A stretch of DNA of 64,000 nt from Nissolia schottii (lineage: Eukaryota > Streptophyta > Magnoliopsida > Fabales > Fabaceae): the NCBI GenBank assembly GCA_003254905.1, contig QANU01063901.1:328234-392233 (forward strand). Direction: 5' to 3'. The notes under the pieces were generated by a model. That model was not told the origin of the DNA, ran no database searches, and saw only the letters and a list, made by a program, of their open reading frames with translations. A program made the position numbers and the translations under genes. Positions 24,471 to 45,442 of the stretch are shown here, piece by piece; position 1 is the stretch's first letter, and the number at the start of each line of letters is the position of its first letter.

Positions 24471-24559
24471 AAGTTCAAAATAGAATTAAAAGAATGAAAA
24501 ACCATAAATAAATTGTGGTCATGCTTAATCAGACAATTAACACAAGAGTTAGCTTCCTT

Positions 24560-25640
24560 GAATACACGTTGAATTTGGACACTCCATTACACATCAATAG
24601 TAGCTTGGATTGTTCTAACCAAAGGAGTGCATGGATGACTGGGATTCGGGAGACCCTGACTAAAGTCCACTACACACCTAAAATCTAACTCAAGAATCAC
24701 TTGCTAAAGACCACGATTTGCTACTCAGGAAATGTTAACAAAGGCACCCCATAGCTTAACAAAAGTGACAAAGCAGGACCCCAAATTACAGGTGAACGCA
24801 ATAATAAATCTCTCATTACTATCCATGAGGATACCACCACAAGCCGAGGAAGCTCCCTGGTTTTGGACAGACTCATCAACATTAAGCTTAACTCATCCCG
24901 ACAGAGGATAATCCCAAGCAATATGTAGGATATTACATTGGGGAATCATATATCTAACACTATGCAACAACTCCATCACTGAAAAATAATCCCTAGCAAT
25001 TGAAATGGATTTCTTGGAAAGATCTAGAAAAGGAATAGCAGTGCGTTCAAACACCCAATCATTTTGGGCTTGCCAAAGAGTACTACAAGTAGTGGCAAAA
25101 AGGAGAGGTCAATATACCACTTTTAGAGAGTGAGCTCCTATAATAATTTTCTTTACCCAATCATCAAATGATGACTGCAAGAAAGGTCAAATACAAGAAA
25201 TATGAATAATGTTCTTCCATGTTGTCTCTGCGACTTTACAGTCACAGAGCCCATGGAGCATTGATTCTTCTGACGAACCACAAATGTGGCACATATGGTC
25301 CTCTACCATTCCCCTTCTCCGCCTAGCCTGATTAGGAAGGAGTGCCCTATGAACCACCGCTCACATAAAAGCACGAATTTTTTGAGGACCCTTTATCTTC
25401 CAAACGCCAACAAACAAATTATTTCAACCACCACTATCTGCTCTAAGAATATCATAAGCAAAGTGGATACTAAAAGCTCTAATCATAGTTGGAAGACAAC
25501 CAATAACATCCAAGCCAAAAGAAACGTCTAGAGCCTTTATCATCGTAATGATATCAACAAAATCAATAGGGATAACTTGAGATATTTTCCCAATATTCGA
25601 ACCTTCATTAATAGCAAAATGAGCCACCCTTTCTTGACCT
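24560..25640 (-). pseudogene. LINE remnant: zf-RVT and RNase H-like 3' part
   Basis: Read on the minus strand from 25640 down, frames give AFSIHFAYDILRADSGG, then VWKIKGPQKIRAFM, then VVHRALLIRRRRRGM and HMCHICGSSEESMLHGL, which is the zinc-binding region found after reverse transcriptase in plant L1-type LINEs. Further down come LNVDESVQNQGASSACGG and a FTCNLGSCFVTFVKLWGAF region with LELDFRCVVD, matching the RVT_3-type RNase H fold. Stops and frameshifts interrupt it, and the reverse transcriptase itself is missing. It is a 5'-truncated, dead copy. Confidence 0.8.
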
Positions 25641-26603
25641 TACACAATATCAATGTAGATAATCATTATTACAGTGATCATATATAATATAATAATTAAA
25701 TGATATTATGATAGTGTAAACTTTTGAGTGAATCCAACTTTAGATTTCTGACCAAAATATTGAAGGACAAAATAGTCTTTCAAGGCCTGAAAGTCTTTAT
25801 AAGTCTCTCAACATGTAAAATGAGATAATTTAGTTAATCACCATTTAAAATTTGAGGACACTTTGGATCTTAATCATGTAAATTCGAGAGATTGAAGAAT
25901 CTCATTAATATTTAAACACTAAAGTGTCCTACATTTTATATAAAGAGGGAGTGCCAATAAACTTTTTAAATCGTGAGAGATTACTTTTCCTCAAATCTTT
26001 TAGAAGTAATATCCCAAATTGGCTTTAGAGAATTTTAGGTTGGACAAATTAATTTTCCTACAAACTTTTGAGTGGAATTGGTACCCACCAAATTCAACTG
26101 TGGTGCTTGTTAAAATGCTTAATAGATATCATCTATATGGTTGTTAATGGAATGACGTTTTACTATTAAATTTGGTCACATGTGTTTTTTTATCCTAATT
26201 ACTATCCCTCAACATGTGCAAAATTTCATGTCAAAGCAATCTCATACTTATAAACTCTAGCGTAGCCTCCATAGCTGCCTAGCTCCCCTAGTTTCATTAG
26301 TCTTTTGTTGCCGTTTGTGCGCCTCTTCTTCGCCTTGTGTGCCTATCTATATTGCTTCGTGTGTGACCCACATTCGCCTCTATGCGCAACCCATGTCTGC
26401 TTTCGCGTGCGACCCACGTTTGCCTTTGTGTGCCCCTATTTCGCCGACACTTCCAAGACTCGCTCCTCATCCACAACACTGTTGAGCCTTCTCATCGCCT
26501 ACACCTGCAATGCATCCACCTATGGCACCTCCAAGCCTTGTCCCTCTTGCCATCATCAATAGAGTTTGGTCCCAGTTCTTTGGTATTGCCTTTGTTTCCT
26601 TGA
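25641..26603. other. Intergenic DNA, no gene recognised
   Basis: AT-rich up to about 26230, then a C-rich stretch (26290-26560) with open frames on both strands but no recognised domain. It may be a gene relic; nothing supports a function. Confidence 0.4.
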
Positions 26604-29129
26604 TTGGTTGTGACAACCCTTAAAAAAAGGAGGGGTCACATCTCACGCGAGACGCATGACATATTGTGTCTCATGCGAGACATAAGCAACTCGCGTAAGA
26701 CACGTGTCGAACTTAGCTCCACATTTTTTCTTTGGATCCGCGTTTTTTGGGGGCTCGACCTGCTCATTTGGCCATCTCTCCCCTATAAATAGAGTTCTCC
26801 TCCCCCCATTCTAACTCACTCAAAGCTTTAGACTCTTCTACTATCTTAGAATGAGTTTCTCTCAGTTTTCTTCTCTCCTTCTTGTGAAGATACAAAGTCT
26901 TCACCTAGGTAGGTAGCCAGTCCTTTTTAGGATGACCTAGGGTAGTAGGCCCCGGCGCCGCCACCGTGTCGGTGGTGCCCCACGGTAGTTCGCAGGACAT
27001 CGTGGCAATGCCGAAACGCCATAGCGATGTTGCAACGCCGTAGCGATGCCAGATTGCTACCGCGGGGCCTGCCAGTTAAAAGATTTCTTTATGAGTTTTT
27101 GATGGTGGTTTTGTTGGCCTTCTAGGTGCCAATGCCCCACCGCTTGGAGTCCCCAGTGCCAGCGTTCTTTTTTTCCGCGACATTCAAGGTGAGTGGCGGT
27201 CCCAGTGCGTCGATGGTCCCACTTCAGTGGTCCATCAATAGAGTCAGTTGTGTCATACCATGTTCAGTAGATGCCATGCTTAAGTGATACCATGAGTTTA
27301 TGCTTATGTTATAATATGCTATGCCATGCTATGTTAGGACAAAGACCTTGACCCTCAGACATGACATCCTTTAGAAATGCTTGGTTAGGCTTATACATAA
27401 GACTTTAAATAAAGACTCCAGTTAAGGCATGAACCTTAACAAGGGGCAGGTTCTGAATAAGACAAGACTTAGTACTTAAGATGTCCGTTTGTGACGCACA
27501 TATCTTACTTGAGAATCCTGTTCTAAGTGTGGGACCTTAGTCCTTAAGTCCGGACTAATAAACAAGATTAGATAAGTAGGTCACACTTGTCATAATTAGT
27601 AGCCTTAGGCCCTAACAACATGGGTAATCAAAGAAAGCTCCCTAAAAGACCTTGCGAATAGTAGATTCTAGGGTAAATAACCTAGAACAGTACGAAGTCC
27701 TATGACCTCATCACCCACACCCAAGGTTGTCAAACTCGAGAGTTTAAGTAAACTCGTGAAAGCTCAGCAAACTCGACTCGTAAAATCGTAAGAGTTTACA
27801 TATGTAAAAAATATATGTTATAAACAATATGATTAGGAACTAAATATGATTAAATTTTGTATTCATAATTGACATTGAATAATGTTAACTTTAAAATAAA
27901 ATAAATAAATAAAATATCATAAAATATACCTTAATGCATGACACTTAGTTATGTCATACTTTATTCTGTACATTTATTACTTTATAGTTTGATAAAACAT
28001 AGCTCAATTATGATAAATATATAAAATCAGCTTAGTAAACTCAATAGATATTGGCTAACACACACAAAGTCAACTAAGTATCTAAAAAAGTTACCAAATT
28101 TATACATCTTGAGATAAACTCGTAAACTCGTAGGTAGATTTTAACTCGTAAACTCACTAGTAAAATCGAGAGTTTACTTAAATTCGTACGAGTTTACCAA
28201 AAAAGAGTTTACATGAGTGTTAACTCATTTTGTGTAGTGAAATCGTAAACTTGTAAGAGTTTATGAGTTAACTCGGGAGTTTAATAACCATGCCCACACT
28301 CAACAGTAGATAGATATGAGCACAAGGCTCCTCAAATGTGGCATGTGTGCCATATTAGACCCTGAGCTCAAGGCTCTTCAAACTTAGGGTATGTGTACCC
28401 TCACAAATATTCGGGTTGCTTGCATACCACAATCACCCGGATTTATCATGGTGAAATAAGGTCGAATTGCAGCTCTCTTGAATTGTGCTCCTCCACCTGG
28501 GACGTGGGCATACGTACATTGACCAGTTTTGCTTTCCGATAGCTAATTCAGTTTACTTAGTTGTTTAATACCTTCAGCTTATTCACTATGTGCAGTTCAT
28601 TTAGTTTCTTTCAGATACCAATTATATAATATGCTTGTTGTTATACATGTTTCTTCAGTATATATGTATGTATCTATATACCATGATATTGTCTACAGTA
28701 CTTGCTATTTGAGTGGTACCGAGGTACCCATCACTGAGTTGACAACTAACTCCTCTGTCGATAACATCTTTAGATTTGACTGAGGATAGTGTCAACTAAC
28801 GCCAATGTCTAATGAGCGAGGATTTCAGACGTTAGTGATAAGCTTCGCTTCACAATTGGTACAACCCGAGTATTTACAGTCATGGTCTTAGGCCAGGGTC
28901 CTTATTTAGTATTCATGTATTTCATTTTCAGACATTGACATTATGTAAACTCATTATTATTATTTTTTTCAATTCAATTACATGTAAACAGTTATTCTGT
29001 TAGTTTTTAATAAATAAAGTTATTTTATCATTATGAGCATTTAATACATGTTTAATATGCTACCTCAGAGCTTCCGTAGGGCAGTAGCCCTACTGCGGTC
29101 ACGTCCTAAGTTGGGGGCGTGCCATTGGT
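26604..29129 (+). mobile_element. Solo LTR with 5-bp TSD, carrying a nested hAT MITE
   Basis: The LTR runs from TGTGACAACCC at 26609 to GGGGGCGTGCCA ending at 29124, bounded by perfect 5-bp repeats TTGGT at 26604-26608 and 29125-29129. It has canonical TG...CA ends and a CCCTATAAATAGAG promoter-like site near 26783. Removing the nested MITE leaves about 1.9 kb. No primer-binding site, coding region or second LTR adjoins it, so it is a product of LTR-LTR recombination. A truncated relative lies at 14.6-15.4 kb. Confidence 0.85.
27714..28300. mobile_element. hAT-type MITE nested in the solo LTR
   Basis: The element spans 27722-28292 (571 bp) between 8-bp repeats CCCACACC and CCCACACT (7 of 8 match) at 27714-27721 and 28293-28300. 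The termini are CAAGGTTGTCAAACTCGAGA and, inward from the right, CATGGTTATTAAACTCCCGA. Both ends carry many copies of ACTCGTAAA/GAGTTTAC, a subterminal repeat pattern. It interrupts the related LTR sequence cleanly. Confidence 0.8.
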
Positions 29130-30340
29130 CTCGCAAATGGAGACCAACATCCATGGAGTTGTGAGAAATGAGATTTTGATTTCTTTCATTATCGTTATTG
29201 TAGTTTGATGAACTAGGAATCACCCTTCTTTTCCCTTGTGCGTGTCAAACAAGGAGAATATGGAGGAAGAAACGTCGAAAAGTAATGACGATGATGTAAT
29301 ATTAAAGTAATTTGGAAGCAACATGGTAAGGAGATTGGATATTTCTGGCTTGTGTTATTGGATTTGAATAATTGGGAATGAGCGTTAGTTCTCAAGGGAA
29401 TATTAAAGGTGTGACTGAAGTTATTATATGTCATGCCTTGTCTATTTTCTCAATACTAGCATTTTGTAGGACGTAAATGACAACTATAATTTCCTTCATG
29501 AACCTTAAATTTTTGTTACTTGATCTTGTTAGTTGTATCGAGAATATGCAATTCAAATTTTTTTAATTTTCATAGTTTGTTGTTTATGTTTCTCCTTTAA
29601 TATCGTCATATCTTTTGCTAGTTCAGCATATGTGGGAAATCCCTCTTTATGACTTCGCGTTCGGTTCTTTGAACTCCTATTTATTTATTACTCTTTTGAT
29701 TAATAAATACAATATTCTACCTTTGATAAAAGAAAAAAAAAACACGTGCAAAATTTCATCCACTATAATATTGAAAGAGAAAAAAAATCCTAACCTCAAA
29801 TAAAATTAATGGTAGAAGTGAAATATATTTAACACTGACACATCGCACTCTAAAAAGCACCGACACAGGGCAGCAACACGCGACACGATGTGACGCACCA
29901 ATTTAAAAATTTTAAAGGACACAACATGATATATATAGGTACAAGTTTAAATATTTATAATAACTTCCTAATATTTTCATTCATTAATATCAAACTACTA
30001 ATTTTTAATTTTCAAACTCCTTTCAAAATATATGGAGTATTCAAGATATTACGTGCTGATACTTGTTAATTTTCTAAAAGTCCATATTATTATAAATTAT
30101 TTAATTTTTAAAATATTTTTTATTCGAATATGACATATACATAACTTAAAAAACTTTTAAATATAACTCAAACACGATTAATTATAAATTTTTTTAATGC
30201 GTGTAATACATGTGTTAAATAGGTATCGTGTGTTGGTTTTTGCGAGTGTTCGATACAAAGACACCAAGTATCTATGCTTCTTAGGATCCACCTTTAACAT
30301 TTACCGTAGGTGATTTCCATTAGACATTTTAATTACTATA
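29130..30340. other. Intergenic DNA upstream of the kinase gene
   Basis: No gene was recognised. At about 29,830-30,270 a 'acactgacac...gacacgatgtgac ... gtgttcgatacaaagacacc' pattern with inverted flavour suggests an eroded DNA element. The right end must hold the kinase promoter, but no single TATA box is convincing. Confidence 0.4.
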
Positions 30341-30540
30341 CACAAGATTAACTAAAAACAGACCCAAAAAAAAAAAAAGACAGAAAAGGAAACAGCATTA
30401 CGCAAACACAGATAGATACAGTTGTTCTTTCGATCCATTGGAAGTTCCCCCAATAAGCCCCTCTCACCAGAGGAAGAAGAAGCAGAAGAAGGCCCCAACT
30501 GCACCACCGTTGTCGGGACCACACCACAACGCAACACTGC

Positions 30541-30566
30541 TCTCTCTCTCTCTCTCTCTCTCTCTC
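30541..30566 (+). repeat. (CT)13 microsatellite in the kinase leader
   Basis: Uninterrupted TC dinucleotides. CT-rich tracts are common in plant 5' leaders. It lies in the presumed non-coding first exon of the kinase gene. Confidence 0.9.
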
Positions 30567-31346
30567 AAAATCAAAGACCAAACCCCTCAATGGAATTCAC
30601 CAGCAGATCTACCACTACGCCTTAAACTGCCACTCACACACACACAAACCCAAAAAGCTCCTTCCTTTTCCCTCTTCCCTCGCACAATCTCATTCGTTCA
30701 GTTCATGGGTGAGTTTCAGTTTCCACTTATCTTTTATGCCCCTATCTTAACCCTAACGCATTCTAGTGCCACAAAGATTCATGGGTCTCTCGAATCTCCA
30801 AGACCCCTATTTCGAAAAATCCCCTTATTGGGGTTGTTTCAGTTTCGCTTTCCTTTCGTTTTCGCCACTGCGAAATTTCACTCTCATCGCGCACTAGGCT
30901 TTGTTGGGAAGTCAATTTCGCAACCCCCACAACTTCCACCTAACGATTATTTTACAACTTTACATTAGCTGCTTTGCTTTGAGTACAAAGTTTCACTGCA
31001 TTGTGGATTTTGTTTTTTATTGTTATTTATTTTAAATTTTTTTAACATCAAAATTTGATTCTTTTGCTTGTGGGGTCGTGCAATTATGTATAAAATTTAT
31101 TAATTTTTATTTGTTTGTTTGTTATAAATGCTGTGTGGAAATGTGGCATTTTTGAAGTGTATGTATTTGGTTGTGTGCATTTTCCGTTTAATGTTGTTGT
31201 TGTGTGAACGCTTTGGCTTTGACTTGGAGATGTGTGGATTTCAGCATGTGCCTCTCAGGTCTCATGTTTTGGTGTTTCAGATGTGTGATTGTAGGGTGTA
31301 GCCAGTGTGTGCAGCTTTGACGAGTTTGCTGCTGCTGCTGCTGAGA

Positions 31347-40224
<8,878 letters not shown>

Positions 40225-41576
40225 GCGGAGTTAGGGAAGTTACCTTTCGTGTGTTTAACTCACTATTTAAACTTTTCATTCTAATTAAATGTACATATAT
40301 CATTGTAAGAAATTGTTTTTCTATTATTGTTATTGAATTTTCTTTTGAAGAAATTTTGTATTCTAGTGATAATTACTGCACAGCTTGTATAATTAGAGGG
40401 TTTTCTCAGTTACATACAAATTGTGACAGACTAAAATGTCTCTTGCATTGTGGGATAATAAGCCAATACATGTTATTCTTTTTCATTTATTTTCTATGGT
40501 TTTTTCCCCCAATTTGTCTCCTCTTTACAAGAAAAAAAGGAGACTGAAAAAAAACTAAACATTTCCCTAAGGATGCCGCTGCCTAGTGCTTAGTTCCACA
40601 GTTTGCCTATCAGGTTATAAATGATTTCAGAAGTCTGCAGAGATGTGCCTTAAAAGTCAAAATATTCAAATGAATGAGAAACCGAGCATAATTAAAAAAG
40701 AAAGTCTTCAAAGTACTTGTAAAAGATTTCATAAACTTTATAAAAGCTTATTTATTTTGGTAACACCAAAAAAGCTTATTTGGAATAATATAAAAACATT
40801 GCAATTTGCAACCTAATGCCAACAACAGTTTTTCACCTCAACTCAGCAATATCTAAACGAATCTAATTTATATCTCCCCACTTGAGGGAGAGTATTATAA
40901 ATAAACGAATGCATTTCATTTTATTTTACCTTTACTTGTAAGTTGTTTAGTTAGTTACAGTTATGAAACTGTTAGTTGTTTGACAGTTAGTTTGTTAGCG
41001 GCAGTGACTTCTCTATATATACTTGAACTCTACACCATTCGATACAAGTCATTTTTCACATTTTTTATTCTGTAATGTAAAAATATTGGACTTATTTGTA
41101 AACAAATTAAGGCCATTTTAGAAAAGAATTACCAACGTTCGTATCCTATTATCAGAAACTCGACTAATAATCCATTCAAAAGTATTTTTTTTTTTCATTT
41201 TCAAAACTCGCGAACACTAATTAAGGGACCAATATCCATCACTTACCTTACTAATCCCACATTTTAAATAGTAACTTATAACCAAGTTATATTGTATTTG
41301 AAAACTCAAAAAATGTTCTAAGTATTTTAAAATGTAATTTTTGAGAAGTTTATCAAGCATTAGCATCCTTACCAATAAATTACGAAACAAGTTAAATAGC
41401 TAGTTTAATTTTCATCCAAGCATTGTAAAATATTTTCGTTCGACTTGCGCGTAGCATTTAATAAACAAAAGCAATTGCCTTAATTATTCTTTGATGAAAC
41501 TCTGGCCATTATAGTTGAGCAACTATAATGTTGGCTACACATTGTAAAACGAATAAAACCCTTGAGACAAACAAGC
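40225..41576. other. Kinase 3'UTR followed by intergenic DNA with a copia LTR fragment
   Basis: The kinase 3'UTR probably runs to about 40.55 kb. At 40,880-41,085 the purine tract CTTGAGGGAGAG is followed by 'gttagttacagttatgaaactgttagttg' and CTATATATACTTG, the style of a Ty1/copia polypurine tract plus LTR; no coding part adjoins it. At 41,340-41,455 lies a segment that recurs at 56,430-56,530. Confidence 0.45.
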
Positions 41577-41590
41577 TTTAACTAGATTTG
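41577..41590 (-). terminator. snRNA 3' box downstream of U2
   Basis: Read on the minus strand, CAAATCTAGTTAAA fits the plant snRNA 3'-end formation consensus CA-N(3-10)-AGTNNAA exactly and begins immediately after the mature U2 3' end. It directs RNA 3'-end formation rather than polyadenylation. Confidence 0.85.
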
Positions 41591-41786
41591 GTGGGCTGCG
41601 CCAGGCCCATGCAATAGTGCAAGACATGGGCGACGCTCAAGAGCCCAAGCAGCAAGCTACTTAGACGGACTCTTGCCCTTAAAAAATTAATTTAATATCG
41701 TGTGGACCATTGGCCCACATATCAGATATTAAACTGATAAGAACAGATACTACACTTGATCTTAGCCAAAAGGCCGAGAAAGGTAT
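41591..41786 (-). ncRNA. U2: U2 spliceosomal snRNA
   Basis: The minus strand from 41786 begins ATACCTTTCTCGG, the near-invariant U2 5' end. The branch-point-recognition GTAGTA is at RNA positions 34-39 (plus-strand 41748-41753). The ATATTAAATTAATTTTTTA stretch gives a Sm-site-like AATTTTTTA, and the 3' part forms the expected stem loops (GGGCTC...GAGC and GCATGGGCCTGG). The length of 196 nt is normal for plant U2. It pairs with the intron branch site in the nucleus as part of the spliceosome. With both promoter elements and the 3' box present, the gene looks functional. The open frame covering it on the plus strand is an artefact. Confidence 0.96.
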
Positions 41787-41812
41787 GAGTTGCAATGTGT
41801 TAGGTCTTGCTT

Positions 41813-41862
41813 TTTATAACATGCTTTCGGCTTGTTTCTTCATAGCTTCACCGATGTGGGAC
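41813..41862 (-). promoter_or_regulatory. U2 promoter: USE and TATA box
   Basis: On the minus strand the upstream sequence element GTCCCACATCG lies at 41862-41852 (about 66-76 bp upstream of the start), and a TATA box TTATAAAAA lies at about 41819-41811. The spacing between them is about 33 bp. In plants this four-turn spacing specifies RNA polymerase II transcription of snRNA genes; three turns would specify polymerase III. Confidence 0.92.
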
Positions 41863-42378
41863 TTCCACTATACATACTGCTTCACGCCGAATGTTACACT
41901 TTCTTCTCATCAGTTACTCTCTCTCTCTCTGCCATATTTTCTGGAGACTCTCACATCACACTATAATTTACTTATGCACTACGAATGAAATGAACAGAAC
42001 GGCACCCCACTCCAGTAGAAGAGATGAGCAAATGAGAAAAGAGAGATGTTCCTTCACGCTTCTTCCTTGTGACAGACCAAAAATCATGCGACTATGTGAG
42101 GTATTATAATAGTCAACGCATCATTCGGTTGTTTTAACTGTCATCTAGGAAAATCATCCCAAAAACAATTGATTGTAGTGAAAACAAATTGTACAGGAAC
42201 GATAAGAGTCCAGAGAAATTTCAGTGTAATTTGTTATTAAGTGTAATTTCTCAGCTTGCAGAATTTTCATCTCATTTTAAAGGACCTTCTTGCGTGTCTT
42301 TGTAGCCAACATCATTTAGGCATCAATGGTTTAGTCCGTTCTCCTCTTGCTTCTATAGGGGGCGGTGTTCATAGATTT

Positions 42379-42957
42379 CTTTCCTTTCCTTAAACAAATA
42401 GCTGTTTTTGATCCATCCAGGTTTGTTCTTTACCTTCCAAAGTTTCACAATTTACTCTCTAAACCCTCCACATGTTCGATAAAATGTCTCAATATAAAAC
42501 CAACTTGATCCCTAGAACGAAATGAATGATATTAGTGATAAACAACCTAAACGCTTCCCTTGTTTGATAGGTTAATTTTGCTTGGTATGCTGTACAGAGT
42601 TAGCAGGATTGTTCCTTGCTGAATATGTAGCATATTTGTGGAAGAGGAAATTCCGGTGTTGTTGTGTGTGTGGCAATGACTACAATTCAGGAAGATAAAG
42701 CTAAAGATCATGGTGGTAAGCAAGCAGTGACAGCTCAGAATTCAGGTTCTTCTTCTTCTTCTTGTTCTTTTAAGAGATGGGGAAGGAAAGGTCCCTTTGT
42801 CAGATATGGCCTCCCCATGATCTCTCTCACTGTTCTTGGTGCTCTTGGCCTTGGTCATCTCTTGCAAGGAAGGTTTGTCCCTAATTCTTTCATCAAGTGG
42901 CTTCATTTCCATGTTTTTCTCCCTTGTAGTTATCCTCTGTTGAAATGAAAATCAGCN
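42379..42957 (+). pseudogene. COX16: Truncated COX16 copy (leader and first coding exon only)
   Basis: This duplicates 50,690-50,880 plus 53,632-54,018. It has the leader up to CCATCCAG, the 5'UTR intron from GTTTGT at 42421, the second leader exon, and the first coding exon 42676-42872 starting [12 protein letters not shown]. The exon encodes the 65 N-terminal residues, including the membrane segment ([15 protein letters not shown]...), and ends on an intact splice donor. Compared with the full gene it has an in-frame serine-rich expansion (SSSSSCS). Homology stops at the single N at 42957; exons 2 and 3 are absent from the following 2 kb. It cannot make a complete COX16. It is either a truncated tandem duplicate or an assembly join. 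Confidence 0.85.
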
Positions 42958-44548
42958 TTCGGCATTGAGGATATGAAGGTCTTGGGAAGAAGAAGAGGTT
43001 GCAATTGGAAGAAGGAGAAGAGAAATGAGAAGGAGAAGAGAGAGTGGAGCTCTGAGCAGAGAAACTGCATCCACTGCCATTGCAGTTCACGAATGAAGGA
43101 AGCAGTGTAAGGACTAAGGAGAAGAAGACACTCTTCAAAGTCTATAGTCCTTTTTTTTTTTGGTAAACGTGTCCAAAGTTTTTGGTAAATGGGTTTATAG
43201 TCCTTTTTTTTGGGTCTTGAATCTATACAGAAATGCTTTGGGCCCATTTACTTTGACCCCAAATATATCTGGCTTGCACTTATTGCTTATAATTATAAGA
43301 TTTATCCCCGAGTAAATTTTTAATTTGGTTTCCACTAAATAAGTGATGGTTCGATTTGGTCCTTAATATAATAAAATGCTCATGTTAAACTTATCATTTT
43401 TAAGCACGAGTCAAACTAGTCTCTTTGCACGCAGTCAGACTTTATAAATGAGGTTAATCGCATCTTTAGAAGTATAATTAAATGCTTTAGGTATTACTGT
43501 CACTTCGATTCGTGTTTAACCATATTTATAAAGTGTAATTAAACATAGAGGAACTATAATTAAACATAGAGGAACTAATTTGAAGTGTTTGAAAATAACG
43601 GTGACTATCTTGAGTTTTTTTTCAAAAGAACTAAATTGAACCATAGATCTCATTAGCTTCATTGTATTATTAATTCACATGTCAACAAAAGAAGAAAAAG
43701 GGAATCTCACATGTATCAATTTCACTTTGATAGATGAATGGAATGATCCATATAACATTATGGTTAAACCACCAAAAGACTACTTTGTAATGGATGAAAC
43801 TATGTAACATTAACACAAGTCTGACCTCAATGAAACAATAACGTCATATGCACTTTCAATAACAATAAAATAATAGATTTCAACTTAGACAAAAGATGTG
43901 CAATTCTTAGAGAAGGACTACCATGTTGGTTCATGCAATCGAATTTACATAGATTAGAATCAATGAGAATTCTCAAGAGAAGAATAAGGAATTGGGATGT
44001 GTCATTTGTATAGAGATTTTCGTAGAGAAAAGAGAAAAGGTTGGTTACCATTGCACTCATGCCTTCTGTCAAATGAAGTTCCTTCATTTAAAATTCTTGA
44101 TCCTAGTAGCTACTGCACCTCCTTCTCTTTGGACTTCATCGGATCACTTGACACGTGTCATTCATTGTTAAGATATATTCTTTCATATTCCATAGAAAAA
44201 GAAACCTCTTTCTCATGGATCATAGCCTTTAATTGTAAGAGTAAAGAGACAAAGGAAACATAGAAAAGAGAAATGAACGGTAAATAGTTAAGTTGAAGAA
44301 AGAAAAGTTCTTACTCCTTGTTTATACAAGTATTTTTTTTATTGATAACCAATTATTCTTTCTTGCCAGGGTTTCTTACCCTCCACGTCATCACCTTCCA
44401 AGGTGGCATTCTCTATGGCATTTGTCACATGGTGATAAATACATCACCCTTCAATCTATTTATCTTAGGTCATCTTGAAATATTCCCATTTGATTGAATA
44501 TAGGTAGAAGCTCTTTTCCTTTCAATATCTTATATTTGTTTGTCATAT

Positions 44549-44588
<40 letters not shown>

Positions 44589-45442
44589 ATTAAAAAAAAA
44601 CAAGATAATATCAAATGTAATGCTAATTTTTTTCATCAATGAAAGTTAAAGATGAAACGAAATTTTTTAGTTTTTTAGAAATACATCTTTGAATTATACA
44701 TAGTTTGGGTCTTTTATATTTTCTCACACATATGAGCTCATGAAGTAGGAAAATACTTGTTTGCCTAGTAAAATGCTCGAAACCGACTGAGTTGTTTGAC
44801 ATATGATGACTTTGATGATTTCTTTGTTAGACGAAATCATGCAATATCTTCCGGGCACGATAACATCTCTCCGTGAAGTATTTAACATAAATTACTAGTG
44901 GGTCACAACCAACAAATGCAAAACTAATATCCACACTTAAAATTATTATTATTATTAAGTTTTTACATCATTATAGTTATGTAATTAAAAACTTGGCCCT
45001 TGGTATGGAAGAGCAACATAAATGGAAAAATTATATCCATACATGTAGATAGATATTGTCATATATTCCCAACCAATGTAGCATGAAATGTTATCAAGCA
45101 TGGAGAAGGGAAAAAAATTGTAACAACACCTATTGGCATAACTAACAGTGGCTACCTATTCTTCTTCCTAGATTTCCCCTTCCCTGTAGACCCGGGATCA
45201 TTTCTCTTTCTTTATTCACACAATTGAAAATATTACCTCATAGAGAGAGAGAGAGAGAATTGTGGAAAAAATATCGTGGCCCAAAACAGAAACAAAGAAC
45301 AAAAACACAAAGGAATAGCTAGCTAGCTAGCCAGAATACCATTTTTTGCAGTGTGGTCACCACCCTCACCCTTCATTTTTTTTTTCCTTTCTTTCTTTCT
45401 TACCCACTTTGAAGGAACAATTTTGATAGTAAGTGAGAGTGA
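42958..45442. other. Intergenic DNA between the COX16 fragment and the NPH3 gene
   Basis: A purine-rich GAAGAAG tract lies at 42,975-43,050. Around 43,310-43,640 'aatttggtttccac...gatttggtcctt' and 'aactaaattgaaccat' form an eroded terminal-repeat-like pair. An (AT)n microsatellite is at 44,549-44,584, an (AGCT) run at 45,318-45,330 and a GA run at 45,244-45,258 in the NPH3 upstream region. No gene was recognised. Confidence 0.5.

Noticed and set aside
26297..26603. Overlapping open frames on both strands
   Set aside because: C-rich sequence with open frames on both strands; no homology or splice context recognised.
30438..30968. 176-codon open frame upstream of the kinase
   Set aside because: It runs through the (CT)n tract and across the splice donor at 30709; composition is low-complexity and no domain is present.
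41710..41988. 92-codon open frame on the plus strand
   Set aside because: It is antisense to the U2 snRNA and its promoter; no domain.
42930..43247. Minus-strand 105-codon frame spanning the N
   Set aside because: Crosses an ambiguous base and a purine-rich tract; no domain.
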